NCBI RefSeq assembly: GCF_932276165.1
Contig: NC_063994.1
Location: forward strand, 8,680,001 to 8,744,000
Direction: 5' to 3'
Source of the DNA: Plutella xylostella
Taxonomy: Eukaryota > Arthropoda > Insecta > Lepidoptera > Plutellidae
DNA: 64,000 nucleotides
In this document: piece by piece, positions 55,877-64,000 of the stretch
How the letters are laid out: every line of letters begins with the position of its first letter
Position numbering within the stretch: position 1 is the stretch's first letter
Made by a program: the position numbers and the translations under genes
Notes under the pieces: model-generated
The model's input: the letters and a program-made list of their open reading frames with translations, nothing else
What the model was told of the DNA's origin: nothing
The model's database searches: none

Positions 55877-58399
55877 AGATTCAACTTGTTTTAGTTGACG
55901 TGTACAAATGCTAATTAGGTATTTCAAGGTCATCTCCATCTGAAGTTAATATTTATTTATTTGCACTGGGAAAAACGTAATAAGAACAGTTAAGATTATT
56001 TTCTGAGATGATAAAACACCAAAGGGCATCAGCTTAGAAACTGGTTGAAATTATCGAACGGAATACTGTGTGTATGTTGTTCTCAGGTGACACAAACGAG
56101 TGTATCGAGTAAAAGCGACACATAATGGAGGTAAAGACAACTCTTCATGATGGCTGTTATCTTTCGAAATAATATGGCGTGGCGGCGCGGTATGACAACC
56201 TACGAAGACCGACCTACAAAGAAGCCTCCAAGAGTTTCGCAAGTATCGTTTCATGATATTACTTGGCCCCAGTTTAAAGAGCCGTTTTATTCAAGATTTA
56301 AAGAAAGAAAGAAGATTTATTTGTGTGGAAGCTACAGCAGCAGCAAACCTAAGGAGAATAAATGCCTATCTAGCTAAACTAGTCGATATCATTCCCTTAA
56401 TGAACAGATGGAATAATCAGTTTGGAACGTTGGTCAAAGCCAGGCGGTGGAACACAAGAGTTCAGGGCAAATACAGTTGGATCATAGTTGGTTTATGTCC
56501 ACTCCTCCTTCTATTTTGTGTTCACATTCCATGATCAGCAGTAGTTGCGATAGTCGAAAGCTGGAGGATTACTCGACTTCAGTCGTGTTGATTTGAAATC
56601 CATAAGTTGTTCATGGATGGGATGCTCTGTGCTGTCTTTAATTTTATTTAGTCCCCTTTATAGTTGACCCTGTCCTCTTATGTGAGGTGGTGCAATCAGA
56701 TTCATAGAGAATGATTCATGAGAGATGTAGAGTTTTTGGTCAGAATAGGCCGAGCTACTAAGAAAATACTGTGCTGCTTCTTTGCTAGTTACAGATGAAG
56801 TTATCACATGAGGACGTGTGATGTGACCCGTCTGAGAAGGCTGTGCGGCGGCGGTAGCAGCGCGGACTGGGCGGAGAGAAAGTGGAGAGCGACATGTGAA
56901 GGTGTCGCTGTGGCGAGTCATAGGTCGAGCCATTGGAATTCAAGGTTGTATTGTTTCGATTAATGGTCAACGGTACAATGTTGACATTTTAAACCTGAAT
57001 TAGTTGCAAATACGCTAACGTCGGGTTTGCGATGACCGTGTTAGTTAATCACGAATATTCATCATGAAACAGGATCATGATTGAAAACTTATTAAATTCG
57101 TAGCAATTTGTGGTCTAATTGATTGAAATGGTAAATGTTAAGTAACACTCAGTACAGTGTGATGATTCCGCTTAAAATTTAACTAGTAAAGTTACTAAAC
57201 TCAGCTGTTTCCCATTTGTTATCTTAAAAATTATAGAAAAAAAAGTAGTCATGTTTGTTTCACTCTGACACAAAAAAATACATTGCTAAAAAGCTGTTGA
57301 CAGAACTAAAAGTAATGATATTTTATGATTAATTGGAATAGGTAAAACAGACAGAGCAAAAAGAGATTCCTATTTTAAAGTTATGTAAAGTTTTAAAGTC
57401 ATGAGGTCGAGTTTCTATGAGATTAAAAAGTTTTAATTTAAAGAAGGGAAATACGATCGTAGAAATACCATAATGAAGCCAGTAGGTCATGTACCAGATT
57501 CGATGTAATTAATTACGTTGGTGATCAGAAACATTAAGGGCATTGTTGAAACTTGAGTAATATTCTATGAGCCATTTGGTAGATTGACTAAACCAGTAGA
57601 TAGTACGTTATCGTAGCCCATATTAGTGGTCGGTTACCCAGTGATGGGTACTGATCGGTGCGGGTGCGGAGCGTGTGGCGCTGGTGGAAGTCGTACTGAG
57701 CGAGTAGAGAGATATGAGCGATGAAAATCGCAGCAGATACGGTGGTAGATGGATGATTACTAAAGTCACTCAAGTTGGTCAATACCATCGAGAGATATTA
57801 TAGTTTTTGTTGATGAGAGCAATGGTACATGGCTTTACTTGCATCTTAGTCTCGGTGATATTATTTTGTCACGTTCAGTAATCACTAAAGTAATGGATTA
57901 ATTATGAGATAGTTCAGTAATACGAGTACCTTACAGAAAAGGTAGAATTTAAAAGAATGACCCATAACAAATGATGGTCAGGATACTCAGGATATTGCAG
58001 AGTCGGACAAAAACTATTGTTGAACGCTGTCTTCGTTGAAGCGTTAACCTTGAAGGAATCTAATAAGAACCCAAGTAGTGGAAGTTTGAGAAACGATTAA
58101 TCTTGTTTTGACAGACCCAATGCCAAAGGATATGGTTTTAGTAAACCAAAATAGGTATTCGAGGGATTAATAAACTCGACAGCAAGTTTTAGGGTCCATG
58201 TATCATCACATCATATTAAATGAGTTATGGGTATCCAATGATACGATAATTTAAGATTAGTATCCTTAGATATAGGATTTGAACTAACAAGTACTTACAA
58301 GTGATTAAATCATACTGGATTGTGTTTGGCGTCTCAATCATATTGTCTGGCCAACAGTATTATTGATATGTTGAACAAAACACTCCGTTTGATTTGTAG
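55877..58399. other. LTR-element interior, no recognised gene
   Basis: Short overlapping plus ORFs at 56147-56377 and 56253-56534 (RRGMTTYEDRPTKKPPRVSQ, NAYLAKLVDIIPLMNRWNNQ) match nothing I know. The rest is non-coding. Confidence 0.4.
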
Positions 58400-59180
58400 T
58401 TGCCATGTGATTTGGCATAACCATGTGATTTGGTTGTTGTATAAAGCCATGTGATTTGGCAAACCATGTGATTTGGTTGTATAAAGCCATGAGAGTTGGC
58501 ATAACCATGTGATTTGGTTGTTGTATTAAGCCATGAGATTTGGCGTAACCATGTAATTTGGTTGTTGTATGAAGCCATGAGATTTGGCGTAACCATGTGA
58601 GTTGGTTGTTGTCTAAAGCCATGAGATTTGGCATAACCATGTGATTTGGTTGGTAGTTGTATAAAGCCATGTGATTTGGCATAACCATGTTAATTGGTTG
58701 TTGTATTACGCCATGAGATTTGGTGGATGTGTATAAAGCTATGAAATTTGGCATAACCATGTGAGTTGGTTGATGTGTAACCATGTGATTTGGTTATTGT
58801 ATAAAGCCATGAGATTTGGCATTACCATGTGAGTTGGTTGTAGCGTATTGCCATGGGATTTGGCATAGCCATGTGATTTGGTTGTTCTGTAACGCCATGA
58901 GACTTGGCAAAGCCATGTGACTTGGTTATTCTATGACGCCATGAGAATTGGCATGACCATGTGATTGGGTTGTTTACTGACGCCATGTGAGTTGGCGTGA
59001 CTATGTGACTTACTTGTTGACCGACGCCATGTGAGTTTGCGTAACCATGTGACTTAGTTGTTGACTGACGCCATGTGATTTGGCATGACTATGTAATTTT
59101 GTTCATGACTGAAGCCATGTGAATTGGCATAACTATATGATTTAGTTGTAAATTTACGTTGACGCCATGTGAATTGGCAT
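58400..59180. repeat. Array of about 35 alternating micro-inverted repeats
   Basis: About 20-24 bp apart, two homologous half-units alternate: AACCATGTGATTTGGTT and GCCATGAGATTTGGC. Each is a short dyad with arms ACCA/TGGT or GCCA/TGGC around a 7-base TGTGATT-like loop. The outer arm base and its partner change together (A with T, G with C) in most units, and some units extend the pairing (ACGCCA..TGGCGT, AACTA..TAGTT). Spacers are TGTTGTATAA-like on one side and AT/ATA on the other. Spurious minus ORFs (HMVMPNHMA-type) arise from it. Confidence 0.85.
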
Positions 59181-59869
59181 TACCTACATTACATTGATAG
59201 GTTTAAATTTTACGCATACAAAAATGTATTCTGAATAAGTATAATAATTTTATTATTACGTGATTGGATTGTTACTTATTGCTATGTTGGCACAGCTATG
59301 TAAATTTGTCATAAGTGATATACTTGTGAATTGGCAACGTTACATTAATAGGTTAAAGTTTTACGCATACAAAAGTGTATTCTGAATGAGTTATAATAAT
59401 TTTATCATTACGTGATTGGATTGTTACTTGTAACTATGTTGGCACAGCAATTTGAATTTGTCATAAGTGATATTCTTAAGTGCTATGTGTTTAATTTTAA
59501 GTAAACATTGTAATTAGATTTACGATAAAGTAATTTGATTGATTGATACAGAAGTTATGCTGTTGTTACATTAGCGAATAGCACTAGAGATAAATACAAC
59601 ATTCATTTACTGTAATTAAACAAAATATGTTCATATTGTCTCTTCTATCAGGGTTGTTTGGTTGAGATTAGTTTGTTAGTAAGTTGAGTTATTGCTTTAA
59701 GCAATGGGACTTCCTTTTTGTACTGTTTTCTTTAAGTTTGTGAGTTGTTGGTTTCTTTTGTATTACTTTCTTTTGGTGCAAATGAAGTGATTGTATTGTA
59801 TTGTAAACAGTTCATATAGTGTAAGACTACTTTCTAAAGAGCCATGTTGGCTCATTGTCAGGATGGTCG
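59181..59869. repeat. 150-bp direct duplication and LTR-proximal region
   Basis: About 59188-59325 and 59338-59480 are two copies sharing TTTTACGCATACAAAA and GTATTCTGAAT, then TATAATAATTTTAT and TACGTGATTGGATTGTTACT. GAGCCATGTTGGCTC, a perfect small palindrome of the same GCCATG..TGGC kind, sits just before the right LTR (59840). Confidence 0.7.
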
Positions 59870-60168
59870 TGTGGGAGTACTCAACATTTCGTAATAGTAG
59901 GAAACACGTGCGCCTAGAAAAACAATTTAGCAACGCAAACAAGCTGCAGGTGCAAACTACTACTCCCCACTCCACTGGTATAAAAGTGATCGCTCGAACT
60001 GTCGACGGATCAGAAGTTGTCCGACTGCGGACACGGCAACAAGGGTGCTCTGAATCGTCTCGTCAGGTGATATCTTTCCAATGTCTATTTTGATGTACCT
60101 AATTGTAATTTATGATTCAATATATTATTTTATTACCGCAACCCCCCTCTTGTCATTTCGCTCCCACA
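59870..60168 (+). repeat. LTR, right copy
   Basis: Identical to 53320-53618 in every base I compared. Confidence 0.88.
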
Positions 60169-60172
60169 TACA

Positions 60173-63100
60173 TACTAAGTTAAGGTTTTCTAGGTAACCA
60201 TGTTTTTTGCGTCAACAATTATCGTGTCATATTAAGATTCCTAGAGGATATTTTGTACCGCCGAATTAGGTTATAAGCTTGTCACGTTCATCATTATTAT
60301 TATGTAATCAAGCATATACTTCAAATGTTATTATTTGTAAAGTTATAAGCTAAAAATCATGACATAGTATTTTTCCTTATACCGAGGGTACCTCAGAGTT
60401 AGGAACAACGTATAAAAATGATATGATTGATATACTGGTGTTAACAGAGATAAACATCGCGGAAGACCTGTTATCGTGCTTTCAAATACCGGACTATGAA
60501 CTTTACAAAATAACCAGAACTACACGAAAGGGAGGAGGAATAGCAATCTACGCTAAAAAAAAGCTTAACTTCAGCTTAACCCCAGGACCAATTCTGACTA
60601 CATGTGAAGTACTACGCGGGACCATTGATACAGCCGACAGCACAATACACATAATTGCATTGTACCGACCGCCAAACACAAACCAAACAACTTTTCTACA
60701 CGAACTAGATATCTTGCTACGTGATGTACCATCCAGGAACGATGCAGTTGTAGTTGGAGACTTAAACATCGACCTTATGGAGCGAGGCAATACGGTCGTA
60801 AACAGCTACGAGGATCTACTCGGCGGGTACGGCTACGAGCGGGCTATCTTCGGATACACGCGGGAAGAAATACGTGACGGTGTGCTATCGCAAACGTGTT
60901 TAGATCACATATTTGTAAAAAGTGCTAAGTGTACAGTGTTATCGGGAATAATAACCCAAAAAGTGGCCGACCACTACTTCGTGGGTGCATCGTTAAAAAT
61001 GCATTGTGTGCTAAGTGACACTCTGAAACAAATACTGGTGCTGGACAATGACGAAATTAGAAAACAATTACTTAAGGTAAACTGGTCAGAACTACTAACA
61101 ATAGACTGTCCTATCACTTTGTATGATAACATCACCCAAATATTTAACAATATTTACGAAAATAACTCGCGTACAATAACAATAAATAAAGCCAAACGGG
61201 AGTGCTGTAAATGGATGAATAAGCAAATTAATAATATGATAATACATAAAGACAAATTATTTAAACGATGGAAAGATAATCCAAACAATATGATATTCAG
61301 AGTAGAATATAACAGGTGGCGTAATAAAACAAACAAACTTATCAATAAATCACGAAATTTATTTAGAAAAAACGAACTAATTAACTCAGGCGGAAACTGT
61401 AAGAAAATTTGGAACTTAATTAATAAATGGTTAGGAAAAGAAAACTTATCGTTGGATGATGTTATCTTGCAAAGCATGGGGAAAAATAACACGGTACCAG
61501 AAATATGTAATATATTTGCATGTACATTTGTAGAGGAAATAGATAACATTAAGCATAAGTGTAGTATAAAATTGTTGCAGAGAGACAGTTATGTAAAAGA
61601 ACAGGATAGGTGCATGTTATTAAAACCATTTACACCTGCAGCGATAGAAAAAATTATAAATAACTTAAACAGTAAAAAATCGCCAGGTTTTGACAACATA
61701 AGAATGAGTGACCTAAAAGCTATTAAATCCGAGATAAGTCCCATACTAGCTAGATTTATAAATTTGTCTATAAAACAGGGGATATATCCATGTCAACTTA
61801 AAGTTTCTATTGTTCGTCCGATATACAAAAGTGGCAATCACTGTGATCCGAGTAACTATAGACCTATAGCTATATTGTCGTGTATAAACAAAATTGTCGA
61901 ACGGGCCATTATGTCGCAAGTTACTACCTACATGACAACAAATACAGTTATCAATCAGTCACAGTACGGATTCCAAAAGGGGATAGGAACAGAAACATTG
62001 TTATCTCAATTTAGCAACGATATAAATAATAGATTAAATGATAAGAACCATGTTTTGTTATTGTTTATTGACTTTCGAAAAGCTTTCGATACACTGGAGC
62101 ATCCAACCCTTCTAAAATCAATGTATGAATGTGGAATTAGTGGAAACTTACTAAAGTGGTTTTCAAACTATTTAAGTAATAGAAAATTAGTAGTAAAAGT
62201 AGATAATACACTCAGTGAACCCAAATATGCAATGTACGGTGTGGCTCAAGGGTCTGTAACAGGTCCAATTTGCTATATTTTACATGTAAATAGCATGCCT
62301 AACGTTGTAAATAAATGTAAGAGCTATATGTTTGCCGATGATACCTGCCTAATGTACTCTGGAAAAGAATTAGACACGGTACAGCAGTGCATACAAGAGG
62401 ACTTCGATAGCCTGAGCAAGTGGGCACATGACAATGGCATTCTATTGAATATAAAAAAAACCAAAATAATGCACATACGCTCAAGCTATCTAAAGTCACA
62501 AAATGCGCAACCTGTTATTATAAAAGGTCACTCATTTAACTGTCTGCACGGTGACGTCACGTGTAGCTGCACAGTAGTCGAGCAAGTAATGAGCTATAAG
62601 TACATTGGCATGACAATAGATGAACGATTTAACTGGACGCTACACATTGACGACATCTGTACAAAAATGAGACAAGTACTGGGCAAGTTTCGCATACTAC
62701 AATACTGTACACCTCGAAGTATACTATATTCTTTATACTACGCTCTAGTTGAATCTATTGTAGGCTATGGTGCGGGTGCCTACGGGTCAACATTTGTTAC
62801 TCATACTAATAAGATTAAATCACTTCAAAAACAGTTCCTAAAGACATTAACAGATGATAAGACCCGGAAAGAATGTAAAAACAACTACGAATTGCTATTT
62901 AAAGTTTGTAAAATTGTACCAATTGAAAAAAAATATTTGTTATGTCATGTGCTTGAGGAGTATTGGCGTGATGACTATAAAAAACCACGCAAGTATAACT
63001 ATCCAACTAGACAAGCTGAAATAGATAGCCTACTGGTGCCGAAAGTTAATAACTTCTATGGAAATCGGACCAAAGAGTACATTGTGCCTAAAATCTTTAA

Positions 63101-63418
63101 CGAACTCCCCAGAGATCTAACACTAAAAGCTGATGTATCCAAAAAAGTTGTAAAAGAAAAATTAAAATCTTTTTTTGTTAATAACACCATAAATATATGT
63201 AAACATTGAAAAGTACTTACATAGTGGCCTGTTACCTACATTAGAAATAAGTAATTTAGTGTAAGTTAAATATACCTACTTAAGATTATGCATATTGTTA
63301 TATACCTAGCGAGTCCTCTCCCGCTAAACTATATTGTAGTTTGGGAGATTTACTATCTAAATTGATTGTGTATTTTTTGGGAAATAATAAAATAAATTAT
63401 AAAAAAAAAAAAAAAAAA
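60173..63418 (+). mobile_element. LINE with intact EN-RT ORF and poly(A) tail, 5'-truncated
   Basis: ORF 60423-63209, then a 3' UTR ending in ATAAATTAT and about 18 A residues (63401-63418). The 5' end falls between the LTR element (60168) and 60423; the endonuclease lacks its first strand, and a TGA lies upstream in the same frame, so the copy is 5'-truncated or starts at an internal ATG. TSD not identified. Confidence 0.8.
60423..63209 (+). CDS. LINE endonuclease-reverse transcriptase (928 aa, uninterrupted)
   Basis: Residues 1-200: APE-type endonuclease from VLTEINIAEDLL through ITRTTRKGGGIAIYAKKKLN, IIALYRPPN, AVVVGDLNIDLMERG, TCLDHIFVKS and VADHYFVGASL (the catalytic Asn/Glu at the very start are partly missing). 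Residues about 400-680: RT with SPGFDNIRMSDLKAIKSEIS, PSNYRPIAILSCINKIVERA, LLFIDFRKAFDTLEHPTLLK, GVAQGSVTGPICYILHVNSM and the catalytic FADD (YMFADDTCLMY). YKYIGMTIDERFNWTLHIDD follows, then a C-terminal region ending FVNNTINICKH. No stop or frameshift over 2.8 kb marks a recent insertion. Probably CR1/Jockey-related; it differs from the LINEs at 13-24 kb and 40-44 kb. Confidence 0.92.
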   Translation: MIDILVLTEINIAEDLLSCFQIPDYELYKITRTTRKGGGIAIYAKKKLNFSLTPGPILTTCEVLRGTIDTADSTIHIIALYRPPNTNQTTFLHELDILLRDVPSRNDAVVVGDLNIDLMERGNTVVNSYEDLLGGYGYERAIFGYTREEIRDGVLSQTCLDHIFVKSAKCTVLSGIITQKVADHYFVGASLKMHCVLSDTLKQILVLDNDEIRKQLLKVNWSELLTIDCPITLYDNITQIFNNIYENNSRTITINKAKRECCKWMNKQINNMIIHKDKLFKRWKDNPNNMIFRVEYNRWRNKTNKLINKSRNLFRKNELINSGGNCKKIWNLINKWLGKENLSLDDVILQSMGKNNTVPEICNIFACTFVEEIDNIKHKCSIKLLQRDSYVKEQDRCMLLKPFTPAAIEKIINNLNSKKSPGFDNIRMSDLKAIKSEISPILARFINLSIKQGIYPCQLKVSIVRPIYKSGNHCDPSNYRPIAILSCINKIVERAIMSQVTTYMTTNTVINQSQYGFQKGIGTETLLSQFSNDINNRLNDKNHVLLLFIDFRKAFDTLEHPTLLKSMYECGISGNLLKWFSNYLSNRKLVVKVDNTLSEPKYAMYGVAQGSVTGPICYILHVNSMPNVVNKCKSYMFADDTCLMYSGKELDTVQQCIQEDFDSLSKWAHDNGILLNIKKTKIMHIRSSYLKSQNAQPVIIKGHSFNCLHGDVTCSCTVVEQVMSYKYIGMTIDERFNWTLHIDDICTKMRQVLGKFRILQYCTPRSILYSLYYALVESIVGYGAGAYGSTFVTHTNKIKSLQKQFLKTLTDDKTRKECKNNYELLFKVCKIVPIEKKYLLCHVLEEYWRDDYKKPRKYNYPTRQAEIDSLLVPKVNNFYGNRTKEYIVPKIFNELPRDLTLKADVSKKVVKEKLKSFFVNNTINICKH

Positions 63419-63794
63419 GTTTAAAAAGAGTTAAAATTTAAATTTAATGTAAGTATAAGAATATAATAAACTAAGTATAAACTATTTACAAAGTTGAACG
63501 TCGTATAAATATTAAAAAACACAATTATTAAATATGGCTGGCCTTACGTAAGCCGGGTCGCGTTTGTATGAAAAACATGGCGGCGTCGCCCTCACGGCAC
63601 ATTACATGAGTTTTTAGTATTTAGGCAATTTTAAACATATTTACTACATCAAGTAGTTTCAGTTAAAGATAATGAACGATTAAATGTAATTTTAGAGTAT
63701 CCAAACCTATTAAAATAAGTAATAATCATGAAAATAAATATAACTCGAAATAACGCCATTTTGAATACCGCGAAATATGGACTCTCTACCTTAC
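63419..63794. other. No gene; spacer
   Basis: AT-rich with a short CpG-containing patch (63540-63600). Nothing recognised. Confidence 0.3.
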
Positions 63795-64000
63795 ATAGTT
63801 TATTTATTTATTATTTAATGTTAACCTGTTATTTAATGTTAGTTGCGTTTAATGTTAACCTGTTTTGACACTTTCTTGTCAACACTACACCCAACTTAAT
63901 TTTATTTACTTAAAATTATATTTTCAAATAATAGGTGACTTTGAGACCATCGACACCTATTCGCAACATGATAGATTAGAAGTGATGTCTCATGAATTAC
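63795..64000. mobile_element. Non-autonomous hAT element, copy 4 (runs off the window)
   Basis: GTTGCGTTTAATGTTAACCT, then TTTTGACACTTTCTTGTCAA and CTACACCCAACTTAATTTTA follow copies 1 and 3; a central deletion joins ATATTTTC to AAATAATAGGTGACTTTGAG. It is cut at position 64000 just before the distal region. The left edge has a small local duplication of TTTAATGTTAACCTGTT. Confidence 0.85.

Larger units (their letters stand above)
53320..60168. mobile_element. Young non-autonomous LTR retrotransposon (LARD-like) with two identical LTRs
   Basis: LTRs at 53320-53618 and 59870-60168, both 299 bp and identical by eye, TGTGGGAG..CTCCCACA ends, TSD TACA (53316-53319 and 60169-60172). The 6.25 kb interior has no gag, RT or integrase. 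It holds a GT-rich microsatellite, a hAT element (53980-55868), 2.5 kb of unrecognised sequence, the micro-inverted-repeat array and a 150-bp duplication. Orientation is unclear: a TATAAAAG box in the LTR favours plus, but I found no convincing primer-binding site or polypurine tract. Confidence 0.88.

Noticed and set aside
58338..58784. 148-aa minus ORF with HMVMPN-type repeats
   Set aside because: Produced by the micro-inverted-repeat array; spacer lengths vary and break the frame, so coding is not what is conserved.
58400..59180. CRISPR-like repeat array
   Set aside because: Eukaryotic context, repeats and spacers of irregular length, no unique spacers and no cas genes.
1..64000. Host single-copy gene
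   Set aside because: Every long coding block carries transposon or retroelement motifs; nothing else is supported.

Overview
This 64 kb window looks like intergenic, transposon-packed DNA from a moth or butterfly. The signs are an AT-rich background, spliced transposon genes with GT..AG introns, tRNA-derived SINEs, several LINE, hAT, Harbinger and LTR families, and a short LINE 3' end around 29.2 kb of a kind I know from Lepidoptera. I recognise no ordinary host gene. Nearly everything can be read as mobile elements inserted into one another, and many boundaries are fixed by target-site duplications (TSDs), terminal inverted repeats (TIRs), or a reading frame that resumes across the insertion.

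0-5.4 kb: a minus-strand Gag-like ORF (start 3926) is split by a 3.1 kb LTR element (677-3824, TSD AGGAT) that itself carries an RTE-like LINE fragment in one LTR, a Harbinger fragment and a CpG-rich TIR element. A 1.13 kb non-autonomous hAT element follows (4285-5417, 8-bp TSD); three more copies lie at 52, 54 and 64 kb. 5.4-25.1 kb: a minus-strand hAT/BED-finger transposase gene is spread over five exons (25146 to 7768). One intron holds a complete hAT element with an intact 679-aa transposase (8233-11574). Its first exon is cut in frame by a CR1-like LINE (13291-24696). The LINE is cut by a TIR element with a DUF7869/Sola-like transposase (17258-23605), that gene is cut by a TTAA-flanked element (19082-21970), and that element carries a tRNA-derived SINE (20171-20496).

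26.4-31.4 kb: a PIF/Harbinger unit with convergent genes, a Myb/SANT-like gene on plus and a five-exon DDE transposase with one visible stop on minus, peppered with a SINE, a MITE and a LINE tail. 31.6-39.6 kb: a TIR element, then a Jockey-like LINE on minus inserted in a Gypsy pol fragment and itself split by a ZMYM-type hAT. 39.9-44.3 kb: a second LINE with a long EN-RT ORF, interrupted by a piggyBac-type MITE. 45.4-48.3 kb: two abutting minisatellites (periods 120 and 119 bp) beside an ORF1p-like gene. 48.6-49.5 kb: a Tc1/mariner-type remnant. 50.1-51.9 kb: a second Myb/SANT-like gene fragment with Arg-Ser-Pro repeats and a retropepsin fragment.

53.3-60.2 kb: an LTR element with two LTRs that look identical (299 bp, TSD TACA), no recognisable pol, a nested hAT element, and an unusual array of about 35 micro-inverted repeats (58400-59180) whose arm bases covary. 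This is the most unusual structure in the window. 60.4-63.4 kb: a LINE with an uninterrupted 928-aa EN-RT ORF and a poly(A) tail. All family names come from reading motifs, not from a database search.
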